Positions 19,860 through 31,230 of a stretch of DNA of 64,000 bases are shown here, piece by piece (positions within the stretch are counted from its first letter, which is position 1; every line of letters starts with the position of its first letter). The notes under the pieces are model-generated. The model saw only the letters and a list, made by a program, of their open reading frames with translations, did no database searches and was not told the origin of the DNA. A program made the translations under genes and the position numbers. This DNA comes from an uncultured Opitutia bacterium (lineage in GTDB: Bacteria; Verrucomicrobiota; Verrucomicrobiia; Opitutales; Opitutaceae): positions 1-64,000 of the forward strand of contig CAIONS010000036.1 in assembly GCA_903859715.1 (NCBI GenBank), in the 5' to 3' direction.

Positions 19860-22490
19860 GTGTCTTCTCCCCGCGACCTGCCCATCTACGAACTCGAGTC
19901 CGCCGTCGTCGCCACCTTGCGCGCCTCGGGCCGGCTCATCGTGCAGGCGCCGACAGGCTCGGGCAAATCGACCCAGATTCCGCAGATGCTGCTACGACAT
20001 GGCCTGCTTGATGGCAGCAATGGGAAAGGGGAAATCGTGGTCCTCCAGCCCCGGCGGCTGGCGGCCCGGATGCTGGCGAAGCGCGTGGCAGAGGAGGTGG
20101 GCACGCCGCTCGGTGGAGTCGTCGGCTACCAGATCCGGCTCGAGTCGCGGGTGAGTGAACAGACGCGCATCCGCTTCGTGACGGAGGGAATCCTCCTCCG
20201 CCAGATGTCGTTCGATGCCCAGCTGCGAGGGGTGAGTGCGATTGTCTTCGACGAGTTTCATGAGCGTCATCTCTACGGCGACATCTCGCTCGCCCGAGCC
20301 CTGCAGATCCAGCAGTCGACGCGGCCCGACCTGAAATTGATTGTGATGTCCGCGACGCTCGATGCGGGCCTGCTCAAGGCTTATCTCGCGCCCTGTGACG
20401 TGCTGGTTTCGCAGGGCCGGAGTTTCCCGGTGCGGATCGAATACCTGCCGAAGACCGTAAACTTCGACCACGAGCCGGTCTGGGATGTCGCCGCCCGGGA
20501 GTGCGAGCGCGTGGCGCGCGAGTCAGCGGGTGACATGCTCGTGTTCATGCCGGGCGCCTATGAGATCAGCCGGACAGTGCAGGCGATCCAGGGGCTGCGG
20601 GCGTTGCGGGAGTTCGTGACGTTTCCGCTGCATGGCGAACTGCCGCCGGAGCAGCAGGACCGAGCGGTCGCGCGCTATGAGACGCGGAAAATCATTGTGT
20701 CGACGAATGTGGCGGAAACCTCGCTGACGATCGATGGGGTCACGACGGTGATTGACTGCGGACTGGCGCGGGTGGCGCGGTTCGATCCGCATCGCGGCAT
20801 CAACACGCTGCTGATCGAAAAAATTTCGGCCGCGAGCGCCGATCAGCGGGCCGGCCGTGCCGGACGCACGGCACCGGGTGTGTGCGTGCGGCTGTGGACG
20901 GAGCGCGAACACGGGCTGCGGGCGCCACAGGAGCTGCCGGAGGTCAAGCGATTGGATTTGTCGGAGGTCGTGCTCACGTTGAAAGCCAGCGGGATCGATG
21001 ATGTGGCAAATTTTCCTTGGCTGGAAAAGCCCGAGCCGAAGGCGCTGGAGCGGGCGGAACTGCTCTTGGCGGATCTGGGGGCGATTTCAGATCAAGCAGG
21101 TGGGCCGGGCGCTCTGCGCCCGGCTTCCGCGGCAGAAACCCAGCAGCCGCGCGCGGAGCGCACGGCCCACCTCAGGATCACGGAAATCGGCCGGAAGATG
21201 CTGCGCTTTCCCGTCCATCCGCGGTATGCACGGATGCTGCTGGCGGCGCAGGACCGGGGTTGCGTGCGGACGGTGGCGCTGATGGCGGCGCTGACGCAGG
21301 GGCGGAATTTCCTGCTGCGCGGCGTGCCCAAGGACGTCGAGCAGGCGCGTGAGGACACGCTGGGCGAGGAACACGAGAGCGATTTTTTCCTGCTGATGCG
21401 CGCCTGGCGTTTTGCGGACAAGGCGAACTACTCGCTGGAGGCCTGCCGCCGGCTGGGCATCCATGCGCAGGGCGCGCGGCAGGTCGGTCCGTTGTTCGAG
21501 CAGTTTCTGGCCATTGCGCAAAAAGAAGGCCTCGATGTGAGCGAACGGCGCACGGATGGCGCGGAAGTAAGGAAGTGCGTGCTGGCGGGGTTTTCCGACC
21601 AGCTGGCCAAGCGCCTCGATGGCGGCACACTCCGGTGCGAGCTGGTCCACAACCGGCGCGGGGTGCTGGCGCGGGAGAGCGCCATCGGGCAGGCGCCGCT
21701 GCTCGTGGCCGCCGAGATCAGCGAGGTCGAGGGCCGCGGGGGCGAGGTCAATGTGCTGCTCTCGCTGGCGACGGCGGTCGAGGAGCCGTGGTTGAAGGAA
21801 ATTTTCCCGGACGACTATCGCGAGGTTCGCGGCGTGACGTACGACGAGGCGATGAAGCGTGTGGTCTCGCGCCGGGAGCGCCGGTTTCGCGACCTCGTGC
21901 TGGAGGCCAAGGCCAGCAGCGACGAGGCGCCGCTCAACGAGGCGGCCGCGTTGCTGACGAAGGAAGTGGTCGCGGGCCGGTTGAAACTGGAAGCCTGGGA
22001 TGAGGCGGTGGAGCAGTGGATCATCCGGGTGAACCGGCTGGCCGAATGGTTTCCGGAACTGGAGGTCAACGTGCTGACCGAGGCCGACCGCGCGACACTG
22101 ATCGAGCAGATCTGCTACGGCGAACTCAGCTACCGCGACATCAAGGACAAGCCAGTGATGCCGATCCTGAAGGACTGGCTGACGGCGGAACAGCTGGCGG
22201 TGATCGACGACTACCTGCCTGAAAAACTGACGATGGCGAACGGCCGGAAGGCTCGGCTGACCTACGCCAAGGAAGGACCGCCGGTGCTCAGCGCGCGCAT
22301 CCAGGAACTCTACGGCATCGAGGGCCGGTTCACCCTCGGCCATGGCCGTGTGCCGGTGAAGTTCGAGGTCCTGGCGCCGAATCACCGGCCGATTCAAGTG
22401 ACGGACGACCTGACTAATTTCTGGCGCGAGCAATACCCCAAGGTAAAGGCTGAGCTTTCGCGTCGCTATCCGCGGCACGAGTGGCGGTAG
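19860..22490 (+). CDS. hrpB: ATP-dependent helicase HrpB (probable GTG start at 19860; ORF-track ATG at 19794)
   Basis: LIVQAPTGSGKSTQIPQMLL, DEFHERHLYGD, NVAETSLTIDGVTTVIDCGLAR; C-term VLAPNHRPIQVTDDLTNFWREQYPKVKAELSRRYPRHEWR. Confidence 0.92.
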   Translation: MSSPRDLPIYELESAVVATLRASGRLIVQAPTGSGKSTQIPQMLLRHGLLDGSNGKGEIVVLQPRRLAARMLAKRVAEEVGTPLGGVVGYQIRLESRVSEQTRIRFVTEGILLRQMSFDAQLRGVSAIVFDEFHERHLYGDISLARALQIQQSTRPDLKLIVMSATLDAGLLKAYLAPCDVLVSQGRSFPVRIEYLPKTVNFDHEPVWDVAARECERVARESAGDMLVFMPGAYEISRTVQAIQGLRALREFVTFPLHGELPPEQQDRAVARYETRKIIVSTNVAETSLTIDGVTTVIDCGLARVARFDPHRGINTLLIEKISAASADQRAGRAGRTAPGVCVRLWTEREHGLRAPQELPEVKRLDLSEVVLTLKASGIDDVANFPWLEKPEPKALERAELLLADLGAISDQAGGPGALRPASAAETQQPRAERTAHLRITEIGRKMLRFPVHPRYARMLLAAQDRGCVRTVALMAALTQGRNFLLRGVPKDVEQAREDTLGEEHESDFFLLMRAWRFADKANYSLEACRRLGIHAQGARQVGPLFEQFLAIAQKEGLDVSERRTDGAEVRKCVLAGFSDQLAKRLDGGTLRCELVHNRRGVLARESAIGQAPLLVAAEISEVEGRGGEVNVLLSLATAVEEPWLKEIFPDDYREVRGVTYDEAMKRVVSRRERRFRDLVLEAKASSDEAPLNEAAALLTKEVVAGRLKLEAWDEAVEQWIIRVNRLAEWFPELEVNVLTEADRATLIEQICYGELSYRDIKDKPVMPILKDWLTAEQLAVIDDYLPEKLTMANGRKARLTYAKEGPPVLSARIQELYGIEGRFTLGHGRVPVKFEVLAPNHRPIQVTDDLTNFWREQYPKVKAELSRRYPRHEWR

Positions 22491-22616
22491 TGCGACGGAA
22501 ACCGGGGACAGCGCGTTCCCGTGCAACTACGCGGACATCCTATTTCGTGACCCGGTTATTGGGTCTGGTGTCAGCGCTGCTTTTGGCCAACACTTCCCGC
22601 TCATGCAGGCTACCCC

Positions 22617-25046
22617 ATGGGCTTTGGCAGGTCTGGCTCCCCGGCCGGATGTGAACGGGTGATGATGACCAAAGGTGCCCCTCCCATGTCATCCGCGAGG
22701 AAATTGAAGGTATCGACGAAAGGGGCGGCCGACCTCAAGGCGGCCCTCGACTCGCATGCCATCGTGACCATCACGGATCCGCAGGGCCGGATCACCTACG
22801 CGAATGACAAGTTCTGCTCGCTCTCGAAGTATCTGCGCGAGGAATTGATCGGGCAAGACCATCGCCTGACCAGCTCCGGTCATCATCCGAAGGATTTCAT
22901 TCGGAATCTTTGGACGACGATTGAACAGGGCAACGTCTGGAAGGGCGAAATCAAGAACCGCGCCAAGGACGGCTCGTTTTACTGGGTGGACACGGTGATC
23001 GTCCCGGTGCTCGGTGCGAACGGGAAGCCCCGCCAGTATGTCGCCGTCCGCGCCGATATCACGGAGCTCAAGGAGCGCGAATACGAGTTCGCGCGGCTCT
23101 CGCGGCTGTACAGTGCGCTCAGCCAGATCAACCAGGCCATCGTCTGGGGGGCGCCGACCCGCGACGAGCTGTTCCGGAAAATCTGCCGCATTTTGTGCGA
23201 GCACGGCGGCTTTCACATGGCCTGGATCGGATGGAACAACCCGGAGAGTCACCAGCTTGAGCCCGTGGCCGAATGGGGCGATGCGAGCGGTTACCTGAGG
23301 AGGATCAGGATTCACACCGATGACCGGCCGGAGGGCCGCGGTCCGACCGGCACGGCCTTTCGCGAGGGCCGGCCCTACATCTGCAACGATCTGCTCAACG
23401 ACGCGGCCATGCTGCTCTGGCGGGCGGAAGCCGAGCGCAGCGGCTACCGGGCGTCCGCGGTCTTTCCCATCCGGGAGGACGACCAAGTGCGCGGTACGCT
23501 CACGGTGTATGCGGACGAGGCAGGATTTTTCCGGGACAAGGAAATTAGCCTGCTGGAGGAAGCCGCCCACGATGTGTCGTTTGCGCTCGGCAATTTTGCA
23601 CGCGAGGCCGCGCGCCGGCAGGCGGAGCAGACCGTGCGGCAGGAGCGTGATTTTTCCGAGGCGCTGCTGAACAGCCTGCCCGGCGTGTTTTACCTGTACA
23701 ACCGGGCGGGCCGATTCCTGCGCTGGAACAAAAACTTCGAGCATGTGACCGGCTACACCGCGGCCGAGATCATGACCCTGCATCCGCTCGATTTTTTCCC
23801 GGTGGCCGGCAAGCAGCTCATCGCGGCCCGGATCGAGGAGGTCTTCGAGAAGGGCGAGTCCTATGTCGAAGCGGTCTTCCTGACCAAAGGTGGTCAATTG
23901 ATTCCCTATTGCTTCACCGGCGTCCGGGTGGAGATCGAGGGGCAAACCTGCCTGGTGGGTGTCGGCGTCGACCTCTCCGCGCGCCGGGAGGCCGAGGAGG
24001 CGCGCCGCGTCAGCGAGGCGCGCTACCGCACGCTCTTCGATTACGCACCCGACGGCATCATGATCGCCGATCCGAAGAGCTACTACTTGGACGCCAACGA
24101 CAGCATCTGCCGGATGCTCGGTTATACCCGGGACGAACTGATCGGGTTGCACGCCTCGGATATCGTGGCCCCGGCCGAGCTCACGCACATCGGTGAGGCT
24201 TTGCACGTGATCAAAGCGAAGTCCCAGTATCACCGGGAGTGGCAATTCCGGCGGAAGGACGGCTCGGCCTTCCCGGCGGAGGTGATCGCGACCATGATGC
24301 CCGATGGCAACCTCCTGGCGATGATCCGTGACATCACGGAGCGCCGTCGTTCGGAGGATGAGTTGCGCACCGCCGGGCAGCAGCTGCACGCGCTGGTCGG
24401 CCGCATGAACACGGTCCGCGAGGAGGAGGCGAAGCGCATCGCGCGCGAACTGCACGATGACCTCGGCCAGCATCTCACGGCGCTCAACATGGAGCTGGCT
24501 GACTTGGAGCTGAAACTGGCGGACTGCACCGCCCGGCAGCGCGACCAGTTCGCGCGGATGCGCGCCGGCGTGGACCACACGATCGAGGTGGTGCAAAAGA
24601 TTTCCGGTGAACTCCGGCTCGGGCAGCTCGATGTGCTGGGGCTCACCGCCGCGATCGAGTGGCAGGTACAGGAATTTTCCAAGCGCTCCGCGATTTCCTG
24701 CCGCATCGCGCGGTTGGACGAGAGCACGGAATTGAACGATGCCCAGAGCACGGCCCTTTTCCGCATTCTGCAGGAGACGCTGACCAATATCGCCCGCCAC
24801 GCCGGGGCCACAGAGGTGGAGGTCAGCCTTGAAGCGGGCCCCGACCAGGTGATCCTGCGGGTGCGCGACAACGGGCGCGGCATCACCGCGGCGGAGATCG
24901 GCGACCAAAAGGCCATCGGCCTGCTGGGCATGCGCGAGCGCGCGCAGCTGGTGGGCGGCGAGGTGTCCATTACCGGGGCGGCGGGCAAGGGCACGACGGT
25001 TTTGGTCCGCATCCCCCGCCACCCGCCGGCCCCGAAGTCCGCATGA
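22617..25046 (+). CDS. PAS/GAF sensor histidine kinase with HisKA_3-type dimerisation domain
   Basis: YANDKFCSLSKY PAS segments, GAF region, EEAKRIARELHDDLGQHLTALNMEL, HATPase ...VRDNGRGI...IGLLGMRERAQLVGGEV. Confidence 0.92.
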   Translation: MGFGRSGSPAGCERVMMTKGAPPMSSARKLKVSTKGAADLKAALDSHAIVTITDPQGRITYANDKFCSLSKYLREELIGQDHRLTSSGHHPKDFIRNLWTTIEQGNVWKGEIKNRAKDGSFYWVDTVIVPVLGANGKPRQYVAVRADITELKEREYEFARLSRLYSALSQINQAIVWGAPTRDELFRKICRILCEHGGFHMAWIGWNNPESHQLEPVAEWGDASGYLRRIRIHTDDRPEGRGPTGTAFREGRPYICNDLLNDAAMLLWRAEAERSGYRASAVFPIREDDQVRGTLTVYADEAGFFRDKEISLLEEAAHDVSFALGNFAREAARRQAEQTVRQERDFSEALLNSLPGVFYLYNRAGRFLRWNKNFEHVTGYTAAEIMTLHPLDFFPVAGKQLIAARIEEVFEKGESYVEAVFLTKGGQLIPYCFTGVRVEIEGQTCLVGVGVDLSARREAEEARRVSEARYRTLFDYAPDGIMIADPKSYYLDANDSICRMLGYTRDELIGLHASDIVAPAELTHIGEALHVIKAKSQYHREWQFRRKDGSAFPAEVIATMMPDGNLLAMIRDITERRRSEDELRTAGQQLHALVGRMNTVREEEAKRIARELHDDLGQHLTALNMELADLELKLADCTARQRDQFARMRAGVDHTIEVVQKISGELRLGQLDVLGLTAAIEWQVQEFSKRSAISCRIARLDESTELNDAQSTALFRILQETLTNIARHAGATEVEVSLEAGPDQVILRVRDNGRGITAAEIGDQKAIGLLGMRERAQLVGGEVSITGAAGKGTTVLVRIPRHPPAPKSA

Positions 25047-25687
25047 GCACCGCGACCCTGAAGGTTTTGATCAGCGATGACCACGAGCTGATTCGGGAAG
25101 GACTGAAGCGCATCCTGATTGACGGGAGGGTGGCGGGCCGCGTCGGCGAGGCCACCTGCGCGGCCGACGCGATCGCGGCGGTGCGGAAGGAAAAATGGGA
25201 TGTCGTCATCCTCGACATCAACCTCGGCGGCCGGAGCGGGATGGAGGTGCTGAAGGAGATCAAGGCGGAGTTTCCCCGGCTGCCCGTGCTGATGCTGAGC
25301 ACGTATCCCGAGGAACAGTTTGCCCTGCGGGCCATCCGGGCCGGGGCCAGCGGCTATTTGAACAAGAATCTGGCCTCGCGCATCCTTGTCGAAGCGATCC
25401 GGCAGGTGATGGCGGGCGGCCAGTATATCAGCCCCAAGGTGGCCGAGCAGCTCATCAACGCCGTGAAACAACCCACGGGACAGCCGCTGCATGAGACGCT
25501 GTCCGACCGCGAGGACCAGGTGCTGCGCCTGATCGCCGCCGGGCGCACGGTGGGCGAGATCGCGGGGCAGCTTAATTTGAGTGTCAAAACCGTCAGCACC
25601 TACCGCATGATTGTCCTGCGCAAGCTCGGACTGGAAAACAACGCGCAGCTGATGCGGTATGCCCAGGACCACGGGCTGGGCGAGTAG
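25043..25687 (+). CDS. NarL/LuxR-type response regulator
   Basis: VLISDDHELIREGLKRIL..., LSDREDQVLRLIAAGRTVGEIAGQLNLSVKTVSTYR; ATGA overlap with the kinase. Confidence 0.94.
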   Translation: MSTATLKVLISDDHELIREGLKRILIDGRVAGRVGEATCAADAIAAVRKEKWDVVILDINLGGRSGMEVLKEIKAEFPRLPVLMLSTYPEEQFALRAIRAGASGYLNKNLASRILVEAIRQVMAGGQYISPKVAEQLINAVKQPTGQPLHETLSDREDQVLRLIAAGRTVGEIAGQLNLSVKTVSTYRMIVLRKLGLENNAQLMRYAQDHGLGE

Positions 25688-25755
25688 GCGGGCGCCGGCC
25701 TAGGACAAACACCGAGAGATGAATTGGCGGTGCGCCGATTCACGGGAGCCGGGAA

Positions 25756-26229
25756 ATGTGCGAGAGTGGGAGGATGGCAGAACGTCTTTCAATCCATGGC
25801 ACCCGCAAGGTCCTCCTCGTCGAGGACTCGCTACGCATGCAGGAGATCCTCAGCTGGTCCCTGCAAACCACCCCCGGCCTTGAGCTGGCCGCGATGGCCG
25901 ACACGGCCTTGGCGGCCATGGGGGAATTCGACCGGCGCAACCCGGATGTGGTGATCCTTGACCTTGCCCTGCGCGAGGGCAGCGGGCTGGACGTGTTGCG
26001 CGAGATCAAGCGCCGCGCGCCGGCGTGCCGCGTGCTGGTCTTCACCACGCATGACACCGAGCCCTATCGCACCCGCTGCCTGGCGGCCGGGGCGGATCAT
26101 TTTTTTTCCAAAAACAAGCAGCACCGGGAGCTGATCCAAGTCTTGCAGGCACTCGGGGCCCAGCCGCCGGAGATGCCGCAGCCTGTCGCGCCTGCGCTCA
26201 ACGCTCAACCGGGGAACACCCATGTCTGA
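25756..26229 (+). CDS. Stand-alone response regulator receiver protein
   Basis: VLLVEDSLRMQEIL...DVVILDLALREGSGLDVLREIK...LVFTTHD...FFSKNKQ. Confidence 0.88.
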   Translation: MCESGRMAERLSIHGTRKVLLVEDSLRMQEILSWSLQTTPGLELAAMADTALAAMGEFDRRNPDVVILDLALREGSGLDVLREIKRRAPACRVLVFTTHDTEPYRTRCLAAGADHFFSKNKQHRELIQVLQALGAQPPEMPQPVAPALNAQPGNTHV

Positions 26230-28594
26230 GTCATCCACCTGTTCCTGTCTGCCGGAGGGAGCTCCCCTCGATCACGGCGCACATCTGCTCGAGAGTGAGC
26301 AATCCCTGCGGGCCATCTTTGACCAGGCCGCGGTGGGCGTTGCCCAGACGAACCTGAAGACCGGACGTTTCATGCGCGTCAACCAGCGCTACTGCGACAT
26401 CGTCGGTTATACGCGCCAGGAGATGGAGCGGCTCACGTTTGGCGAGATCACCCATCCGGAGGATGTCGGGCTGGATGTCGAGAACATGGTCCGGTTGCGC
26501 AAGGGCGGCATCAACGAATACCAACGGGAGAAACGGTATCTCCGCAAGGATGGCTCGGTGGTCTGGGTCAGCCTCGCCGTGGCGTCCGTCGGGGTGCCGG
26601 GTGAAACGCCCGCTTCCGCCATCACCGTCGCGCAGGACATCACGGAGCGCAAAGTCGCCGAGCAGGCGTGGCAGGAGAGCGCCCGGTTCGCGGAGGATAT
26701 CCTGAACTCGCTCACCGCGCATGTCGCCGTGCTGGATGAGCAGGGCATCATCATCGAGGTCAACGATGCCTGGCGCCGGTTCGGCCGGGAAAATGGCGCG
26801 GCGCCCGATGAGAACGATTTTGTCGGCGCAAATTACATGGAGGCCTGTGCCACGGCCGCCCGGGTCGGGGGCGATGGCCTCGCCCGGGAAGCGGCCGACG
26901 GCCTGCGCGACCTGCTGGCGGGCAGGCGGGAGAGCTTTGTGCTCGAATATCCCTGCCCGGCCCCGACGCAGCCGCGCTGGTTCAAGCTGCGCGCTTCGCG
27001 CCTGACGGGTTCGCGCAAGGGCGCGGTCGTGTCCCACCAGGATATCACCGAACGCAAGCTGGCCGAGGATGGCCAGCGTGACAGCGAAGCCCGTTTCCGC
27101 CAGCTGGCCGAGAGCATCGACCAGGTGTTCTGGCTGTTCGACCGCGTGCACCGCCAGTACCTTTATGTGAGCCCCGCCTATGACCGCATCTGGGGTCGGC
27201 CGGGTGCCGGACTGCTGGCCAATCCGCAGGAATGGCTGGACGGCATTCATCCCGATGAACGGGACCGCGTCGCCGATCATGCCAGAAAGCAGGCGGCGCG
27301 GGGCGAGGCCTACGACCAGACCTACCGGATAATCCGCCCCGACGGAAGCGAGCGCTGGGTGCATGATCGCGGCTTTCCCGTGCGCGATGTACACGGCAGC
27401 GTGATCCGGGTGGCGGGCTTGGTGGAGGACATCACCGAGCAGCGCAAACTCGAGGCCCAGTTCCTGCGCTCCCAGCGCATGGAGAGCATCGGCACGCTGG
27501 CCGGCGGCATTGCGCACGATCTCAACAACGTGCTGTCACCCATCCTCATGTCGCTCGAGCTCCTGCGCCAGGAGATGCCCTCTGCGCGAAGCCTGCGGCT
27601 GCTGGACATGATGGAGACCAGCGCCAAGCGGGGCGCCGGCATGGTCAAACAGGTGCTGACGTTCGCCCGCGGAGTGGATGGCGAGCGGGTGCAGTGCCAC
27701 CCGAAGCATCTCCTGCAGGACCTTGAACGGATCGTCTTCGACACCTTTCCCCGCACGGTCGAGATCGTAACCGAGGTCGCGGCTGATTGTAATCCCGTGG
27801 TGGGCGACGTCACGCAGCTGCAGCAGGTCCTGCTCAACCTCTGCGTCAATTCGCGCGATGCCATGACCGAGGGCGGCCGGCTCACCATCTCCGCGAGCAA
27901 CCTCAACGTGGACGCGCATTATGCCAGCATGTATCCGAAGGCCCGGCCCGGCCCCCACGTGGTCTTCCAGGTCACCGACACGGGCAGCGGCATCCCGCAG
28001 GATATCATCAACAAGATTTTCGACCCCTTCTTCACCACGAAGGCCGTGGGCAAGGGCACGGGTCTCGGTTTGTCCACGGTGCAGGCCATTGTGAAGAGCC
28101 ACGACGGCTTCGTGCATGTTTACAGCGAGCCCGGCCGCGGCACGACCTTCAAGATCCACCTGCCTTCCGCCGATCACACCGCGGTCAAATCCCAGCCGGC
28201 TGCAGCCATTGAGCTGCCGCGGGGCAAGGGTGAACTGGTGCTGATCGTCGATGACGAGGATCCGATCCGCCACGTGACGAAAAACACCTTGGAGGCCTTC
28301 GGCTACCGTGTGCTGGTGGCGCAGGATGGCGCCGAGGCGGTCGCGCTCTTTGCCCAGTACCGCGACGACGTGGACCTGGTGCTCACCGACATGATGATGC
28401 CAATCCTGGACGGGGCTGCGGCCATCCTCGCGATGCGCCACATCCGGCCCGATGTGCGGATCATCGCCACCAGCGGACTCAGCTCACTGCGCGAACTGGC
28501 CAAGGGCATTCCCGACTCGGTGAAGCACCACCTGCCCAAGCCTTACACCGCGGATAAACTGCTGCTGACCGTCTGGCAGGCGCTGCAGGACTAA
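26222..28594 (+). CDS. Multi-PAS hybrid histidine kinase with C-terminal receiver domain
   Basis: GGIAHDLNNVLSPILM, DTGSGIPQDIINKIFDPFFTTKAVGKGTGLGLS, LIVDDEDPIRHVTK...LVLTDMMMPILDG. Confidence 0.94.
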   Translation: MSESSTCSCLPEGAPLDHGAHLLESEQSLRAIFDQAAVGVAQTNLKTGRFMRVNQRYCDIVGYTRQEMERLTFGEITHPEDVGLDVENMVRLRKGGINEYQREKRYLRKDGSVVWVSLAVASVGVPGETPASAITVAQDITERKVAEQAWQESARFAEDILNSLTAHVAVLDEQGIIIEVNDAWRRFGRENGAAPDENDFVGANYMEACATAARVGGDGLAREAADGLRDLLAGRRESFVLEYPCPAPTQPRWFKLRASRLTGSRKGAVVSHQDITERKLAEDGQRDSEARFRQLAESIDQVFWLFDRVHRQYLYVSPAYDRIWGRPGAGLLANPQEWLDGIHPDERDRVADHARKQAARGEAYDQTYRIIRPDGSERWVHDRGFPVRDVHGSVIRVAGLVEDITEQRKLEAQFLRSQRMESIGTLAGGIAHDLNNVLSPILMSLELLRQEMPSARSLRLLDMMETSAKRGAGMVKQVLTFARGVDGERVQCHPKHLLQDLERIVFDTFPRTVEIVTEVAADCNPVVGDVTQLQQVLLNLCVNSRDAMTEGGRLTISASNLNVDAHYASMYPKARPGPHVVFQVTDTGSGIPQDIINKIFDPFFTTKAVGKGTGLGLSTVQAIVKSHDGFVHVYSEPGRGTTFKIHLPSADHTAVKSQPAAAIELPRGKGELVLIVDDEDPIRHVTKNTLEAFGYRVLVAQDGAEAVALFAQYRDDVDLVLTDMMMPILDGAAAILAMRHIRPDVRIIATSGLSSLRELAKGIPDSVKHHLPKPYTADKLLLTVWQALQD

Positions 28595-28663
28595 ATCGCC
28601 AAGCGGTTTAGTGACTTCAGATTGCAAATTCCCTGCCATGAATGGCGGTGAGAGCAGCTCTTA

Positions 28664-28760
28664 AGGTGGAACACGTTGTCGCTAACGCGTGGCTTGGCTC
28701 CGGCGGATGTTGAGGCAAAGGCAGACTTGCTCAACGCGTTGGGGACAACGCGTTCCACCT
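28664..28760. repeat. Intergenic inverted repeat AGGTGGAACACGTTGTC ... GGACAACGCGTTCCACCT
   Basis: Arms 28664-28680 and 28743-28760. Confidence 0.75.
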
Positions 28761-28782
28761 CGGAGCGGGCAGGAGGCCTGCG

Positions 28783-30726
<1,944 letters not shown>

Positions 30727-30819
30727 TGCGGAGGATGGGTGGGGGAGTTATGGCTTGCTATCGCTGGAGGGGAATCCGTTAGGATGCATGTTTTCTTTTT
30801 TCAAAACCCTCAACACGCA

Positions 30820-31164
30820 ATGACGAAAATGTCCCTCATGACCGCCGCGCCCGCCCTTTTTGCCCAGCAAGCCACCCCCTCGCCCGCCAGTGCGCTGCCG
30901 CAGCTCATGTTTTTCGGCCTCCTTTTCGCCGCGATGTACTTCCTGATGATCGCGCCGCAGCGCAAGAAGCAGAAGGCGCACGAGAAGATGCTCGCGGCGC
31001 TTTCGTCCGGTGACGAAATCGTGACGACCGGCGGCATCTACGGCACGATCACCAACGTGAAGGACGACCGCTTTGTCGTGCGCATCGCCGACAACACCAA
31101 GATCGAGGTGGGCAAGGGCTTCATCAGCACCGTTGTCACCAAGGTCGACGCCGAGACGAAGTGA
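30820..31164 (+). CDS. yajC: Preprotein translocase subunit YajC
   Basis: MFFGLLFAAMYFLMIAPQRKKQKAHEKMLAALSSGDEIVTTGGIYGTI; directly upstream of secDF. The track fuses it to a spurious ORF 28957..31164. Confidence 0.94.
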   Translation: MTKMSLMTAAPALFAQQATPSPASALPQLMFFGLLFAAMYFLMIAPQRKKQKAHEKMLAALSSGDEIVTTGGIYGTITNVKDDRFVVRIADNTKIEVGKGFISTVVTKVDAETK

Positions 31165-31230
31165 CCCCCGGCGGCGCCATCCGGCGCGCCGAGCCTGCCT
31201 GCATCCCGCTTTTAAACCAAAAATCCAACC

